A DNA stretch of 64,000 nucleotides from assembly GCA_958298945.1 (NCBI GenBank), contig OY282607.1:80875868-80939867 (forward strand). The letters run 5' to 3'. The notes beneath the pieces were generated by a model that was not told the origin of the DNA, made no database searches, and was given only the letters and a program-made list of their open reading frames with translations. This DNA comes from Atherix ibis. Lineage: Eukaryota > Arthropoda > Insecta > Diptera > Athericidae. The position numbers were made by a program, and so were the translations under genes. Of the stretch, positions 33,976 through 46,245 are shown one piece after another (position 1 is the first letter of the stretch; every line of letters begins with the position of its first letter).

Positions 33976-36824
33976 CAGATAGACAAACATTTGAACTGTG
34001 CTACAGACAAACAGATGGTTCAGGGGGGTATCCAATTTGAGGAGTAAAAAAGAAAATTAGTTAAGTTTATTTGGTAAACTTAAAACCAAATAAACATAAC
34101 TATACATACGTACCAAATACATTGTGCGCCCGAATGTACGCAATCGTGTGAAATTGTAAGCATTACTAAATAAATGGAAAAAGACATTATTTCCCTTTCA
34201 ATATTCACAGAAGTAACTTTTAATTCATATTTTTTTCATTTAATAAACACCATAATTATTATTCATTTTGTGTTTGCTAAAAAAATATTACTTTTGAAAC
34301 TTTTTATTTTTCAAATAATGGATCTATGCATATAAATACTTTTCTGAATGCATCACAAGATTTTTATTCTAATATCAAACAGCCTATCAAACAGACTAGT
34401 AACAGACATATTCATATATACGACTAACGTATAAAGATGAGGGGGGGGGGGAAGTAATATTTTTGCCCATTTATAAGTTTTATCCATTGCCTAACCACCC
34501 CCACTAAACTGCATCCGTTTCATGATCCATTTTTTCGTACTTATGTAACATTGTACTTACCAATAGAGTACGGAACAAGCATATTGAAAGAGTTGCTAAT
34601 AATTATGCTAATGCATGTTTTGCCTAGATTTCGAATTTAGCCATATCCCTTTCAGTTATTTCCTTATGCATTTTACATATGTATGCAAACACATATATAA
34701 CTAATAATATCGAAAACTCCAAATGCTTGCGCACTGATTGTAATAGAATTTTGGCTTCTATCCACAATATAGGATAATAGAATTATCAATTTGGTTTCTA
34801 AATTATAATAAGTATTTAGTACCTACAATATTTTATATTTATTTAATCTAAGGACACATACATTTCGCCTGAAAACCATATTAATCATATAGAATAACAT
34901 GAAATCAGACAATGTTTATTAGCATATTATTAATAGAATGTTATTTCACATCTGACAAAGTTTTGATTCTGTTTAATATTAAATGAGAAGTTTTGATATT
35001 AAATTCAAGTACAATATGCATAATACCAAATAAATCTGCACTATTTTACTTGAATATTTGTATTTTACTAACTTTTATAAATTTTCACTTCCAAGTGTGA
35101 TCGTTTTTCTTAGATCATATAAATATGGATGGATATAAATTTGCATTTTAATCACTGATTTTCTTCTTCTTATTTACCAGATAATTATTCACTTCTTCAG
35201 TACTTCTATTTTCAGAAATTAAATGCATTTCTAGTTTTAATGGGATTTAAACTTCTTTTTACAGATCAAATACGACTATCATATTCATGTAAAATATTCC
35301 ATAATTTAATTTAGTAGGGATTATTTTATTAAGCAAGTTTGTATAATATACTATTACTAATTATTTTACGTAGTAAAATATTTTAAGATTATTCTTTTAA
35401 GTAGATTATAATTAATTAAAAAAAATTTCCATTATAATATGATTTTAGTAAAGTATATTTGAAAATTCTTTACTATTTTACATTCATTAGTACAAAAAAT
35501 AGAATATTTTGTGCCATGAATCCAGTTTAACTTACCAATATTTTTTTAACGGACTTTATCAAAGGAGTTAAACATTTTTGTGAAAATACAAATACATTTC
35601 TTGATAAATTATTTGGCCTTATATGATCATTTAAGTATATTTTTAATAGTACATTTTTTTAATAATTAAACAGTTATAATATACAGTAAATTTTTTAAGA
35701 GGAATAAAATATAGTTAATAATTAAGAATAATCTGATTTTTAGATAGAAATTTTGTTAATATTGATAATTGATTAAAATATATATTTTTAAATATTTTTT
35801 CTGCAGAGAAATTTCAAAATAATATCTATTAAACTAAAATAAATTTTTATTCAAGATACAATTTTTATTAATAAGACATTTGCTATGAAAGAAAAAAATT
35901 GATCAGTTTCTACAAAAAAAATATCGTATATAGTAAATTTAAAAGTTCAATTTTTTATTTTCATATCTGCTATAATAAAATAAATCCATATAAAACAAAC
36001 ATATTCAAATAAAATCGTATCCTTGAAACTTTCTTTCAAATATGTGAAATAAAAATGTTAAGTATTTATTTTTTTTATTTTTGTTTTTTTTTTTTATACA
36101 TGTTTAGTGTATAAAATATTTTTTGTGGTTAGAAGAAAAATATCAAAATTTTCAAGTTATTCCCATAAAAAAAAATATATGTGAAAATGAAGCTTTTATG
36201 AGTATAAATGAACTTCAATATTAGCACCATTGAAAAAATTTGTTCAAAACAATTTGTTTCAAATTGCTTTTTATGAAACATTTTAAAATATTTACGTTAT
36301 TAGATTGTTCTTTTCAATTCTTTCTTTTTTTTCTCACAGAAAAAAAAATTCTAAACTTTTGAAACTTTTGTGGAAAAATGGTACAGATTTTAGAATTTTC
36401 ATATCTAATATTTCAAGAAGATTATAAGTTATACATAATTTCAGATATTTTCTCTGATTTGTTATTGGCTTATAAAAAATATATATAAATATATCAACAC
36501 AAGTATTTTAAATATAAGTGAAGAGGTGATATATAAAAATAATGTATTATTATTAAAATCGTTTACACCTGATTGGAAATATGTTCTTAATTATAATAGA
36601 TAATTTTGGACTGTAATTGCATCAGAAATATTCTAAAAAAAGATCCAGACTTGAGAAAAGTTTTCAATTATTTATGCAAGTCTTTCGATTAATAATTAAA
36701 TTTAATCTTGATTTAGGTTTAATTAAATATTTGATAAATTGCTGTTTAAATGCTTCCTTATCATCGCAATAAAGGGCTATCTAATTTACACTTCGCAAAA
36801 TAAACTTAAATAAAGCACTCTTTA
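33976..36824. other. AT-rich stretch, nothing recognised
   Basis: Contains an 11-G run at 34441-34451. A block at 34319-34383 (ending CTAATATCAAACAG) resembles 42583-42643. No genes recognised. Confidence 0.6.
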
Positions 36825-37438
36825 AATTTAGGTTTCAATAAAATTTATTTCATTAAATTATTTAGACTTTGCCATTATGCATAAAATGTAATATTATTTA
36901 AATGAGCATCACGAGACTTTTTTGCAGGATTCGATCCTTTTGTAAATATTTTTAATCACCTTTTCGCACATTTCGGGATGTTGTAATTCGACCATTACTT
37001 GGTGAATGTTATTTTTGGAATGCTCTAAAATTTGCGAATTATTTTGTGCAAATACAAAAACGTGCAAATCACGCTTAATTGCACGATTTTGTAGGCAAAT
37101 TGACATTACCAAATCTCGAAAGTATAAATATTAAGTACAAGCGAAAATATTTTTGTGTTGTGTGGCTTGTGGTGCCAATAGTTTAGACTGAAAAACTTGG
37201 TTATAATATGGCCATTGAGCTTAGAGTTAATGATAACGGTTTCTCCTTTTTCATTTTCAAAGAAATGCGAGTCAATAACACCGTCAGACCAAAATTCACT
37301 CCAGACAGTCACTTTTCGTGGATACAATGGCTTTTCTACAGTCATTTCCAGGTTCTTAGAGTACCTACATCATATATGGAAACATTGCTTGAAGCGCGAA
37401 ACATGGCTACGTTGGAAAACATATTTGCAAAAAGTTAT
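36825..37438 (-). pseudogene. Decayed DD41D-type transposase, right part displaced by an insertion
   Basis: On the minus strand, MTVEKPLYPRKVTVWSEFWS and a FFENEKGETVIINSKLNGH stretch are clearly readable (near 37230-37345), and MCEKVIKN...RIESCKK lies near 36930. The left marker 'aggattcgatccttttg' matches the other family copies. The mariner-bounded composite at 37441-39471 is inserted in it. The family's right marker ('aaaatggatagccctg') reappears at 39500-39540. Confidence 0.82.
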
Positions 37439-37703
37439 TATTGGGTTATTAAAAAGTAATATTAAAATATTAATTCACTATAAGGCCATTTTTTTTATAG
37501 TGAATTAATATTTTATTCAATTAAATATTGTCAAGTCTAATCCAATACCATTTACCATCTTTCTGGCAGTAGCATGATTCCACGCTCATAAAATGTTAGG
37601 TTTTTGCTGGCAAAAAACTGATTCAAGTGATTTTTAACCTCCTCATTTGAATTAAACGTTTTACCGTTTAATCTTGTTTTCCTGTTGGAACACTATACCT
37701 TCC

Positions 37704-38385
37704 CTATTGACCAATTGTGGCCTTCTTTTCTTTAAGTGAATCATTTAATTTGTCCAACTGATGACAGTACATTTCAGAATTGATCATTGTGTTCCTTGGT
37801 AGAAGCTCAAAATAAACGATTCCTTTGAAATCCCACCAAACAGATAGCATAAACTTTTTTTGATTAATATTGGCTTTCGAAGTGCTTTGAGTTGGTTCAT
37901 CTCGTCCCAGACAACCCATTTCTCGTCCCCAGTGATGATACGCTTCAAAAATTGATAATTTTTTTAGCGTTTGAGAAGCAAATCACAAACGTCAATGCGA
38001 CGGCACAAATTTTTTTCCGTAAGGACATGAGCAACCCTTATGTCGACCATTTCAAATGATCATGAACAGTTGAATTCGATCAATTTAATCTCTCAGCGAT
38101 CTCACGAGTTGTTATTTGCCGATTTGCATCAATTAATGCCTTTATTATGTCTTCATCAGCTTCAACTGGTCTTCCAGAACGTGGTGCATCTTCGAGATCA
38201 AAATTGCCGGATCGAAATTTTGCAAACCAGTTTTGGCATTGGCGCTCCCTTAACACATCTCCATACACATCGGATAATTTTTTTCTTACTTGAACAGCAT
38301 TTTTATCTTTTCTATAGTAAAAAGGTAAAATATGCCGAAAATTATGTTTTTCACTTTCTATATTTAAAAGGGTATCAACCAACAA
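37704..38385 (-). pseudogene. Mariner transposase remnant inside the composite
   Basis: Minus-strand fragments read IESEKHNFRHILPFYYRKDK, SERQCQNWFAKFRSGNFDLE, DAPRSGRPVEADEDIIKALI, the NRQITTREIAERLN helix, and FMLSVWWDFKGIVYFELLPR followed by KLNDSLKEKK. The section with the second and third catalytic Asp is removed by a deletion of about 110 bp or more, compared with the copy at 10893. The 3' end resumes at about 37570. Non-functional. Confidence 0.88.
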
Positions 38386-38503
38386 CTACTGTGCAAGCCT
38401 TGCTATGTCAGCTGTCAAAATACATATGATTTTGCGGCTTAAGTGTGAAGTTGGTTGTGATAAAATACAATTAAGTCCTCTGTTGGGAAACAACGAAATT
38501 ACG

Positions 38504-38776
38504 TTATATTCATAAAAAGGCTTTGAAACATTAAAAAATTCATATTTAACAATAATTTCATAAAACTTTATTAATTTAACTTAATATTATTTAGACCGAA
38601 AACAATTTTTAAAATAATATATTCAAAAACATTTTCCCTAATCCTGTTAAAAGCCGAAGTCTTTTCAAGAAAAATAAAAACAGCCTAAATTTTTAAGAAA
38701 CTTATTTTTATAAAAAAAATTTCCTTAAAAAAATAATAAACATAAATAAATGGACTCTTAAATATGTCGTCCAATA
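38504..38776. repeat. Inverted copy of the 24128-24401 spacer
   Basis: Reverse complement of 24128-24401 with few differences. The junctions to both neighbouring elements are at the same bases as in the other copy. Confidence 0.9.
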
Positions 38777-39241
38777 TAGGGTGGTCCATCTAGCGGTTCC
38801 ATTTTGAACTACTATTTATTTGAAGTACTAGAGTGTTAAATGTCAACACGAATTGACAGATTGTTAGTTGAAAGTCAGAATTTTACGAAATGGGAAACCA
38901 TACGCTTGAAGAAAACTGTGAGAAATTTAAAAAAAAAAATGAGTAAAGATCGAATGCCATCACGTGAATTTGTCGGTAAATTCATGAAGCGAGTTCGCGA
39001 AACTGGTTTGTTGGTTGCCAAAGCAACTCGTTCCCGCTCTAAGACAGTGCGTACGAATATTGCCACCGTGGCTGAAAATGTCCGTGATCATCCATCAACA
39101 TCAACTCGTCACCGTTCTCAGGAATTGAACATTTCTCGCACTTCTCTGTTGAGAATTTTGCACAAAGACCTCGGTATGAAAGCTTACAAAGTTCAATTAG
39201 TCCAACAGCTAAAGCCGCATGACCATGCGATGCGTTTTCGG
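38777..39241 (+). pseudogene. 5' part of a DD41D element, truncated
   Basis: Starts at terminus TAGGGTGGTCCATCTAGCGG (TA at 38775-38776). The plus-strand frame from ATG at 38840 reads through about 134 codons (MSTRIDRLLVESQNF, SREFVGKFMKRVRETGLL, LLRILHKDLGMKAYK, QQLKPHDHAMRFR). It then ends at the junction with mariner sequence at 39241. Unlike the copy at 22974-24064, the N-terminal frame here has no stop at the VESQ codon. All three catalytic Asp residues lie beyond the truncation. Confidence 0.9.
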
Positions 39242-39279
39242 AAATGATGTTTTTCATATGCCGGAAATGATGTTGTTCA
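39240..39279. repeat. 17-bp duplication at the composite junction
   Basis: GGAAATGATGTTTTTCA (39240-39256) is repeated as GGAAATGATGTTGTTCA (39263-39279), separated by six bases. The first copy starts within the last bases of the DD41D segment (TTTTCGG). A CGG is shared by the DD41D and mariner sequences at the join. Confidence 0.85.
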
Positions 39280-39473
39280 CTTTCCATTTTTAAAAGGGTA
39301 TTAACCAAAAATTACTATGCAGAATTAGTCGAATTTTTTCACAAGTAAGCCTTGTTATGTCAGCAGTCAAAATACATATGATATGCGGCTTAAGTGTGAA
39401 GTTGGTTGTGAAAAAAATACAATTACGTCCTCTGTTGGGAAACAACGAAATTACTTTCTTGACAACTCAATAA

Positions 39474-39545
39474 AACGATCTATAATATAAAATGCCAAAC
39501 GTTGGACTAAACAAAGTATAAAATGGATAGCCCTGCAGTTGATAG
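39474..39545 (-). pseudogene. Right end of the interrupted DD41D-type copy
   Basis: Carries the family marker 'aaaatggatagccctgcag', comparable to 22800-22822, 46215-46240 and 52405-52425. Continues the copy at 36825-37438. Confidence 0.6.
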
Positions 39546-42124
39546 TATTTATAAATTTTAAAAAGTAAATAAAATTCTCTTTGAGAATCTAAAAATTGTT
39601 CAAATTAAAATTGAAACGATTCTCTATATATTTTTATATTAAATATATTAAACATACTAAAATTGACTTAATGGGCTTTTACTGCTACCTAAGTGAGCTT
39701 TAAATATTTATTAACACTAATTTATTATTGAATGAAATTTATTATAAAAGTTATATTATTAATATAAATTATTAAATATACTTTAATAAACTTCTTAAAT
39801 ACTATTTCTAATCCCCAGATGCATTGCAAGAAAAATGTAAAAGAAGAAAAATCCATGAAGCCTTTTAAATAATTTTCTTCTAAAACGGAAAATTGCTTAA
39901 GTAATTTTAAAGATTTAAAATTCTTAGAAACTTCCACAAAAATATGTTTTTGTTTTTATTTTGTGTCCGTCACATTTGTAGGTAGTCCAAAACTTTAGAT
40001 GAATAAAGTAGTGGTGTATACGAAAATTGAATAAAATAAACTACCCTTAAATAAAAGCCGTCATTTTTATTAATAAATTTGTGGACAATTTGTTATCCTA
40101 AAAATAGTCATGGTAGGAAAAAAATAATAACTGAAAGGGATGGAAAAAGAAAAGAAACACGGGACTGTGTATCCAATAAATATGTAGCAATGTCTATGAG
40201 CTTTAAACAACGCTGTTATGATGTGTCAGCAAATTTTCAGTTACTCACATTCATGTATTATTTATTTCTTCATCGTCCTTGCTCTATCTTTCTTCGCACC
40301 AGTTTTGCTCCTTCGGACTCAACCTTCCGGGGATGTTTATACACCACATCATCTTCATATTCATCTTCGTTTCCGTTTCATTTTCCCTTTGACGAAAAAT
40401 TTCTTGTCTTGCGCCATACTTGTAGTACTTGTAATAAGAAAAATAAAAAAAGAACAACAAAATTCTGCATCAAAAATCACTTTGTTCATGATGTAATATT
40501 TAAAAAAAAGGCAACCAGCAAATAGCATATACTGATGTTAATACAATATATCCTTGTTCGTATATTCGTATGAAAATTTTACACACACTATACATATGTT
40601 TAGACTATTTTTTATGTTTATTTTTATTTTTAGATTACATGAAAATATATATATATATATATATATATAGAAGCATATTTTTATTATAATATCTTGTGTG
40701 TGATTTTTTTTCTTCTTGTTCACTTTTCTCCATTTTTATTTCTCTTTGTTCTATATTAGCATAAAAAATGAAATTGAGTTTGAAACTAATTTATTGTCCC
40801 TTTTTCATTCGTTTACTATGTGTTTATGTTTTTGTCTAAGAATATCAACAACAACAAAAAATAATAATGAAAAATAAAAAATAAAATATTAACAAGGAAT
40901 ACAAAACAAAAACAAAAAAAATCAGAAAAATAATAACAAAAAAAGTCCAGTAATTTTATTATAAAATCTTTTAAAGGATAAATATCCTTTTTTTATAAAA
41001 TTTATTTTCTTCTTGAATTTTTTCTTAATCTTATTTTATTTCACATATCTAAGTTCATATACATAAGTTACATATACTAACACATTTATTTATACATTCA
41101 AACTAGAATATTAAAAGGATAAACTTTCTCAAAGGAGAAAAATTTTAGACAAAATAAAAAATGAAGAAACCCCAGAAAAAAACAACTAAAAAAAAAATGT
41201 TTATTTTCATTTCATATAGAATATAACAAATTATGATTATGACAATTTATGTATAAGAATGTGAATTATTTACAGAAGAATATAAATATTTGAGAAAGGA
41301 TGAGAAGTACTTGTATTGTACAAAGCTGAAAAAAAGGATCGATACGAAATAGAAGGATATGTTTTGTAAGTGTTTTGAAAATCCAAATCTTAACCAATTG
41401 TTATTCAGATATTTTAGCATTCTTTTTATTATGTTGAAAAATACATATTTTTACATATAAGTAGTTTGTAATTCCCTTGGACAAATCATTTGGATAATTT
41501 ATTAGAATAAATTTTGCAGAAAATGAAAACTTCTTAATGCAAACAAAGGAGAAGATAAGAAAAGAAAAAAAAAACAAAACCAAAAAACAAACGGAATAAA
41601 ATTTAATGGTTTCTTTTACAAAGCCATTGAAATTTAATATTTATAGAACGATTCCAGTATTTATGAATAATTTTTACATATTAGGGATAAAAGTCATTAG
41701 AAATAAGTAGATGGAAATATATAATAATAAGTTGTTTATAAGATATTATCCAATATATTTTTTATCAAAATAAGAAAATTTCCTGTTTTAATAGGCATCT
41801 TGTTTTTATTGATAGCTTTTTAATCTTATTTAAATGGAAGGACAATTGTATGGCGGATCAATTAAAAAGTGATATTTTTTTATTGGAAAATTATTTAGAT
41901 TTAAAAAACATTATACATTCAAGAAATATTCTTATAGATACGAAACAAAAAAAATTAAAAAGTTAGTAACTTCTCTTAAAATTTTGACAATCTTAAAAAA
42001 ATTACAACTTGAAACACTTATTATTAATTTAATAAAAAAAAATTTCCGTAAATTAAATTTGTCTAATTTCAACTTTTTAATAATTTGAAAACGTTTTTTA
42101 ACTATCCAATTGAGGGCTTCCACG
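39546..42124. other. AT-rich stretch with one longer ORF, no gene recognised
   Basis: A plus-strand frame at 40079-40525 (148 codons, true ATG not certain) has no recognisable domain. On the opposite strand the same GC-richer patch (about 40280-40390) reads a 34-residue acidic stretch (NGNEDEYEDDVVYKHPRKVE...). Possible exon or enhancer. (AT)n at 40645-40669. Confidence 0.4.
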
Positions 42125-42935
42125 AAAACGAAATTCTACCATTTTGGCAATTTTTGACATTCTGGTTCATGTCATCGCTATAACTGAAGCAAGGTTTAAT
42201 TAATTTTTTATATTGTCATAAATACTACCACTACAGTCTTTTTGAATAAGATTTTTATAATTATAATATTTTTTAGCTAATATAATGGTCTTAATCTCAG
42301 TTTTGAAATTTTCTATTGTTCAAATTATAGATAAATAGTAAAATATTAATTAATATTGGTGAGCGCCATCTCTGAAAAAAAAATATTTTTTATTTAGATC
42401 TTAAGGTTTTTTATCACAAAAAATATCACATTTTATAATATTTTATGCTTGGACTTTTTTTTATATAGAAAATTCGAAACAGAAACTTATGTAGAGGCTG
42501 CCAAGCTATTAAAAGTTTCTATAGTTTTCATTTTTTTTAAAGTCTTATTTTCGTGTTTTTTTTTCAAAAATAAATCTTTTGCAGATCTATTTCTATACAT
42601 TTTCGAATGCATTACAAGATTTTCATTCTAATATGAAACAGAGAAAAAGCAGGTATGTTATTTTATGGTCTAAAGATGAGATCTTTATCCGAATACCATA
42701 CATAAACGTATAATATTTAAAATTGAATTGAGTCCTTTCGTATTTAACAAATTCTGACATCTTGTGAATTTTTGACGTCCTGGTTGATGTTATTGCTATG
42801 ACTAAAGCAGATTTTGATTGTCATAAGCACGGTTGCCCATTCAACTCAATTTATTTTTCTATCAGTTTAATGGTCTCAACGGCGACTGTATAATTTATTT
42901 TTTTCTAGAATAGAAATCGTCCATTTTTCTGTAAA
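42125..42935. repeat. Local repeats, about 610-bp period
   Basis: The blocks at 42135-42220 and 42745-42840 share 'aatttttgac', 'ctggtt-atgt-at-gctat' and 'ctaaagcaga/ctgaagcaag' in the same order. This indicates an old partial tandem duplication, the second copy cut by the Harbinger-like insertion at 42936. A GCGCCATCT-bearing repeat lies at 42349-42530. Confidence 0.55.
42349..42530. repeat. Dispersed repeat with GCGCCATCT motif, copy 1
   Basis: TTGGTGAGCGCCATCTCTGA near its start. About 180 bp are related to 49861-50040 and 50063-50180. No ORF or terminal repeats. Confidence 0.7.
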
Positions 42936-43661
42936 GCTACAATTACACCATTCGAGAAATGATCGAATTTATGAAAAATCATCCATGTTTTCTGTTTGAG
43001 CGGTGTAATATATGTGTATAATCAAACATGTTGAACGAACACCTTCCTCTCGATCGAGCATGTTTGACACTAACAAAATATAGAGATTTGCACCTAACGC
43101 TGTAATTACCTCAAATTTGTAGATGGTCGCATACTTTAAGCAACGGACTCAAACACGCAGCGTAAATAAAAATTTTCATTTGAAAATTGAGCGTAAACAT
43201 TATTGCAATTTTGATATTTTGTAGAAATAAGAAAGAAATGTTTCCCCATACAAAATTGTTTGTTTTGTGTGTTGATTAGTCGGTTGTTTGTACAATAAAA
43301 CAAAGACGCAAAATATATTGTTCAGTGACGTAGAATTGTTCAGTCTAGACATTGGCGTATTTTGTTTGGCGATTAACGGCGAGACCAATTCCAGAAGATT
43401 ATCGAAATCATTTTTGCCAAGACGGTGACAATTGCTCACGTGTTATCACTGCTCGAAAATTGATCGAGGGTTCGAGCCCGCGATCGAGACATTTTCATTT
43501 TTTTCCCCGATGACTTAAATAAAAATGTTCATGCTGAGGCAATAATTCGTCCATTGCTCGAATGGTGTAAGCAGTGTTAAAAAGTTCGTCCTATCGAACG
43601 AATTTGAGACGAACAATTGGATCGCATAATTCGAGTATTTCTCGAATGGTCCAATCGTAGC
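42936..43661 (-). mobile_element. PIF/Harbinger-like element, internally deleted
   Basis: Left end GCTACAATTACACCATTCGA and inverted right end GCTACGATTGGACCATTCGA match over about 30 bp, giving 726 bp. On the minus strand a fragment near 43360-43439 reads KNDFDNLLELVSPLIAKQNT. This closely resembles the conserved FDELLxLVxPxIxKxxTNMR segment of PIF/Harbinger transposases. The catalytic core is deleted. A possible 3-bp target duplication (TAA/TTA) is imperfect. The copy at 1-909 is related. Confidence 0.72.
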
Positions 43662-44468
43662 ATTAGTAACCAAAAAATTTCGATATGTACTTGGACAAAA
43701 CTAGTGATTCTTTTAAAAAAATTAATATTCCTGTGCTTGATTAAGTGAATTCGAGTTCGAGTGGTACAGCCAAATGATACTTCGTAAAAACACTATTTTT
43801 CTTTCTAAGAAACCTTTGAAATTTACTCAACCCTCTTCTGTTTGCATACAATTCTGTTGTTAGAATGAATTTCAATATTATTTTTTGAATTAATTTTTTC
43901 AACGTTTTAAGAGGATATAATTTATGTATTTTTGCACAAAAATAAGACGAACAAAATTTGACTATTAAATTGGTACTCGTATTAAATTTTTGGTGTTGAT
44001 GAGTACCGTAGTTGCTAGAAAAGGTTTTCCAAATTCTTAATTTCAGTTAATTAAACATGTTTTTAAAAAAATTCAATCAATCACAGTTGAGATTTTACAT
44101 ATTATTTAATATTACAATTTCTAATGATATCTTTTATATTGATGTGTATTTCATATTTTTTATAATTTTTTTTAGACTCTTTTTTAAAATAGTCTGCAAA
44201 ATTTTAAAGAACACCTCGTTGAATTTTAAAACATTTATTTTTTATTTTTTTAACCGCGATTTTTTATATTTTAAACGTATTCAATTGAAAATAATGTATA
44301 ACATTAGAAAACTAAATAAAAATTTAGAAAAATTTCAAATTCTGATACCAGAAAAAAAGTAGGGGAACTCTGATATAAATTTCCAAATTTTAATCTTCCC
44401 CCATTCGTAAATTCATTTAGCTTTCAACGCTGTGCATAGAGTAAGTAGCCTCTATATCGACTGTTAAA
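43662..44468. other. AT-rich stretch, nothing recognised
   Basis: The ORF at 44057-44362 (101 codons) is Phe/Ile/Lys-rich and looks like a by-product of composition. Confidence 0.6.
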
Positions 44469-44964
44469 CCAGTAGTTCTCAATTTTTTTACTGTCAAAAT
44501 ATTTAATTATAAAAAAATAATTATAAAAAAGTAATCATAATTAAACCTTATTATGTGCCCGTCTTTGTCGAGTAGGCAGAGCTAGTGCCCTTTTGTTATT
44601 GCTAAATAATCTGATTTACATTTTAGCACGAATGTTACTTAAAATCACTTTAAAAAAATTAACTTTTTGAAAAAAAAGTCTAAATTGAAGGTTAGTACTT
44701 AAAATGAGGACCAAATTAGAGTTTTCAAATATGAGGGCTGTAGACGCAATATTGACTAAAGTGAAAATTGCTTTTTCCCATCAGTTATGCGTCGATTGGT
44801 TTTATTATTGTATTAGTGTATTTAAAAGATAATTATGTTTAAAATATTGTAAATACAATATAAAGTATTATAATTTTTACGAATATATTATACTTAGTGT
44901 AATAATTAATAATACTTTCCTTTTAAAACAGAGCTCAAAGAGGGTAAATAATTAAGAACTATGA
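44469..44964. mobile_element. Possible hAT-like non-autonomous element
   Basis: Left end CCAGTAGTTCTCAATT and inverted right end TCATAGTTCTTAATT are about 80% alike, in the style of hAT termini (CAG-TTCTCAA). The flanks CTGTTAAA (44461-44468) and CTATTAAA (44965-44972) match at seven of eight bases, as an 8-bp target duplication would. About 496 bp, no coding capacity. Confidence 0.45.
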
Positions 44965-45279
44965 CTATTAAATTTATTGAGGTATAAATATTGTATCATT
45001 AAAATTAACAAATTATTTAATAATTGAAAATTTTCGTTAAAAGAAATTAGAAAAATGCATCTATAAATATTAGTTTTCAGTCATTCAATTTTTCCATATA
45101 AATTGTGGTTCGTTGAACAGTGAAAATTCTGGAAGTAATGAGTTTTTATTAAAAACGTCTCTTCTCCAAATGCTTTACAACATTTTCTTTTAAATTTTTT
45201 GACTTATATTTAATAATTTATTAATTGATATTTAGTAAGGATTATGAAATTTGTACTTCAGAAAGTAATGCGTACATAA

Positions 45280-46245
45280 AATTCAGATTTTGATGTATTT
45301 ATTATACCTTGTCTGCACTAGACTTTTTGCAAGATTCGATTGTTTTAAAGAAATTTGCATGAATTTTTGGCATATTTCTGACTGTAATTCGGTTATTACA
45401 TAATAATTGTATTAGGATTTTTTGAGTAAACGTAATTTTGCGGGTAACCTCACAAGAAAAAATCCGATGGTGTCAAATTGCACGATCTTTGATAACAATT
45501 AACCTCACAAAAAAAAACCGACGGTGTCAATTGCACGATCTCTGCATCACCAAATCTCAAAATTACGCGTCCTGGGAACTTTCTTTGCAATAAGTCCAAA
45601 ATTTATCGTGCAGTAGGGACTGTGATATCTACTTTTAAAACAGTATATAATTTAGATTAAAATCTTCAAGATCAGCTCAAAAAACGGCCATAGCAGTTAG
45701 AATTGACTTTCATACGGCCATAGCAGTTTGGCATATTTCTGACTGTAGTTCGGCCATTACATGATAAAAGTATAAGGATTTTTTGAGTAAACGTAATTTT
45801 GCGCGTAACCTTACAAGAAAAACTCCGACGGCGTCAAATTGTACAATATCAATTGGCATCACTAAATCTCTAAATTACGTGTCCTGGGAACTTTTCCTGC
45901 AATAAATCCAAAATTTATCGTGAAATAAGGGCTTGTGATATTTACTTTTAAAACAATATAGGATTTAGATTAAAATCTTCAAGGTCAGTCCAAAAAACGG
46001 TCATAGCAGTTAGAATTAACTGAAACTATCTCTCCTTCTTCATTTCAGATAAATACGTATCCAACGAGTGAAAGCTCAAAAATCAGTATCCAAAAACTGT
46101 TTTTATAGCACCTAATAAATTAAAAACTAATTCATACTAAAAAATAATTTATATTATTAAATAATATATAAATATATGTTCAAGAAATGTTAAAGTGCGA
46201 ACTTATATTGTTAAAACTACAAAATGGATAATCTTGTATTTTGCT
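45280..46245 (-). pseudogene. Decayed DD41D-type element with internal tandem duplication
   Basis: Carries the family's left marker ('aagattcgattgttttaaag') and right marker ('aaaatggataatcttg'). The blocks 45369-45729 and 45730-46090 repeat with a 361-bp period, both starting GGCATATTTCTGACTGTA. A shorter inner repeat around 45470-45545 duplicates the 'ccgatggtgtcaaattgcacgatc' block. No reading frame survives. Confidence 0.7.

Larger units (their letters stand above)
37441..39471 (-). mobile_element. Mariner-bounded composite carrying foreign DNA
   Basis: Bounded by outward-facing mellifera-type mariner termini: TTGGGTTATTAAAAAGTAAT at 37441 and an inverted TTGAGTTGTCAAGAAAGTAA ending at 39471. 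TA lies on both sides (37439-37440, 39472-39473). Inside are four segments: a mariner with an internal deletion near 37668, running to about 20 bp short of its 5' end (37441-38503); a spacer (38504-38776); the 5' part of a DD41D element (38777-39241); and a second copy of the mariner 5' region including the terminus (39242-39471). Total 2031 bp. See the separate entries and findings for its likely origin. Confidence 0.85.

Noticed and set aside
44057..44362. Plus-strand ORF of 101 codons, possibly membrane-like
   Set aside because: Composed almost only of Phe, Ile, Lys, Asn and Leu in an AT-rich block, as chance predicts.
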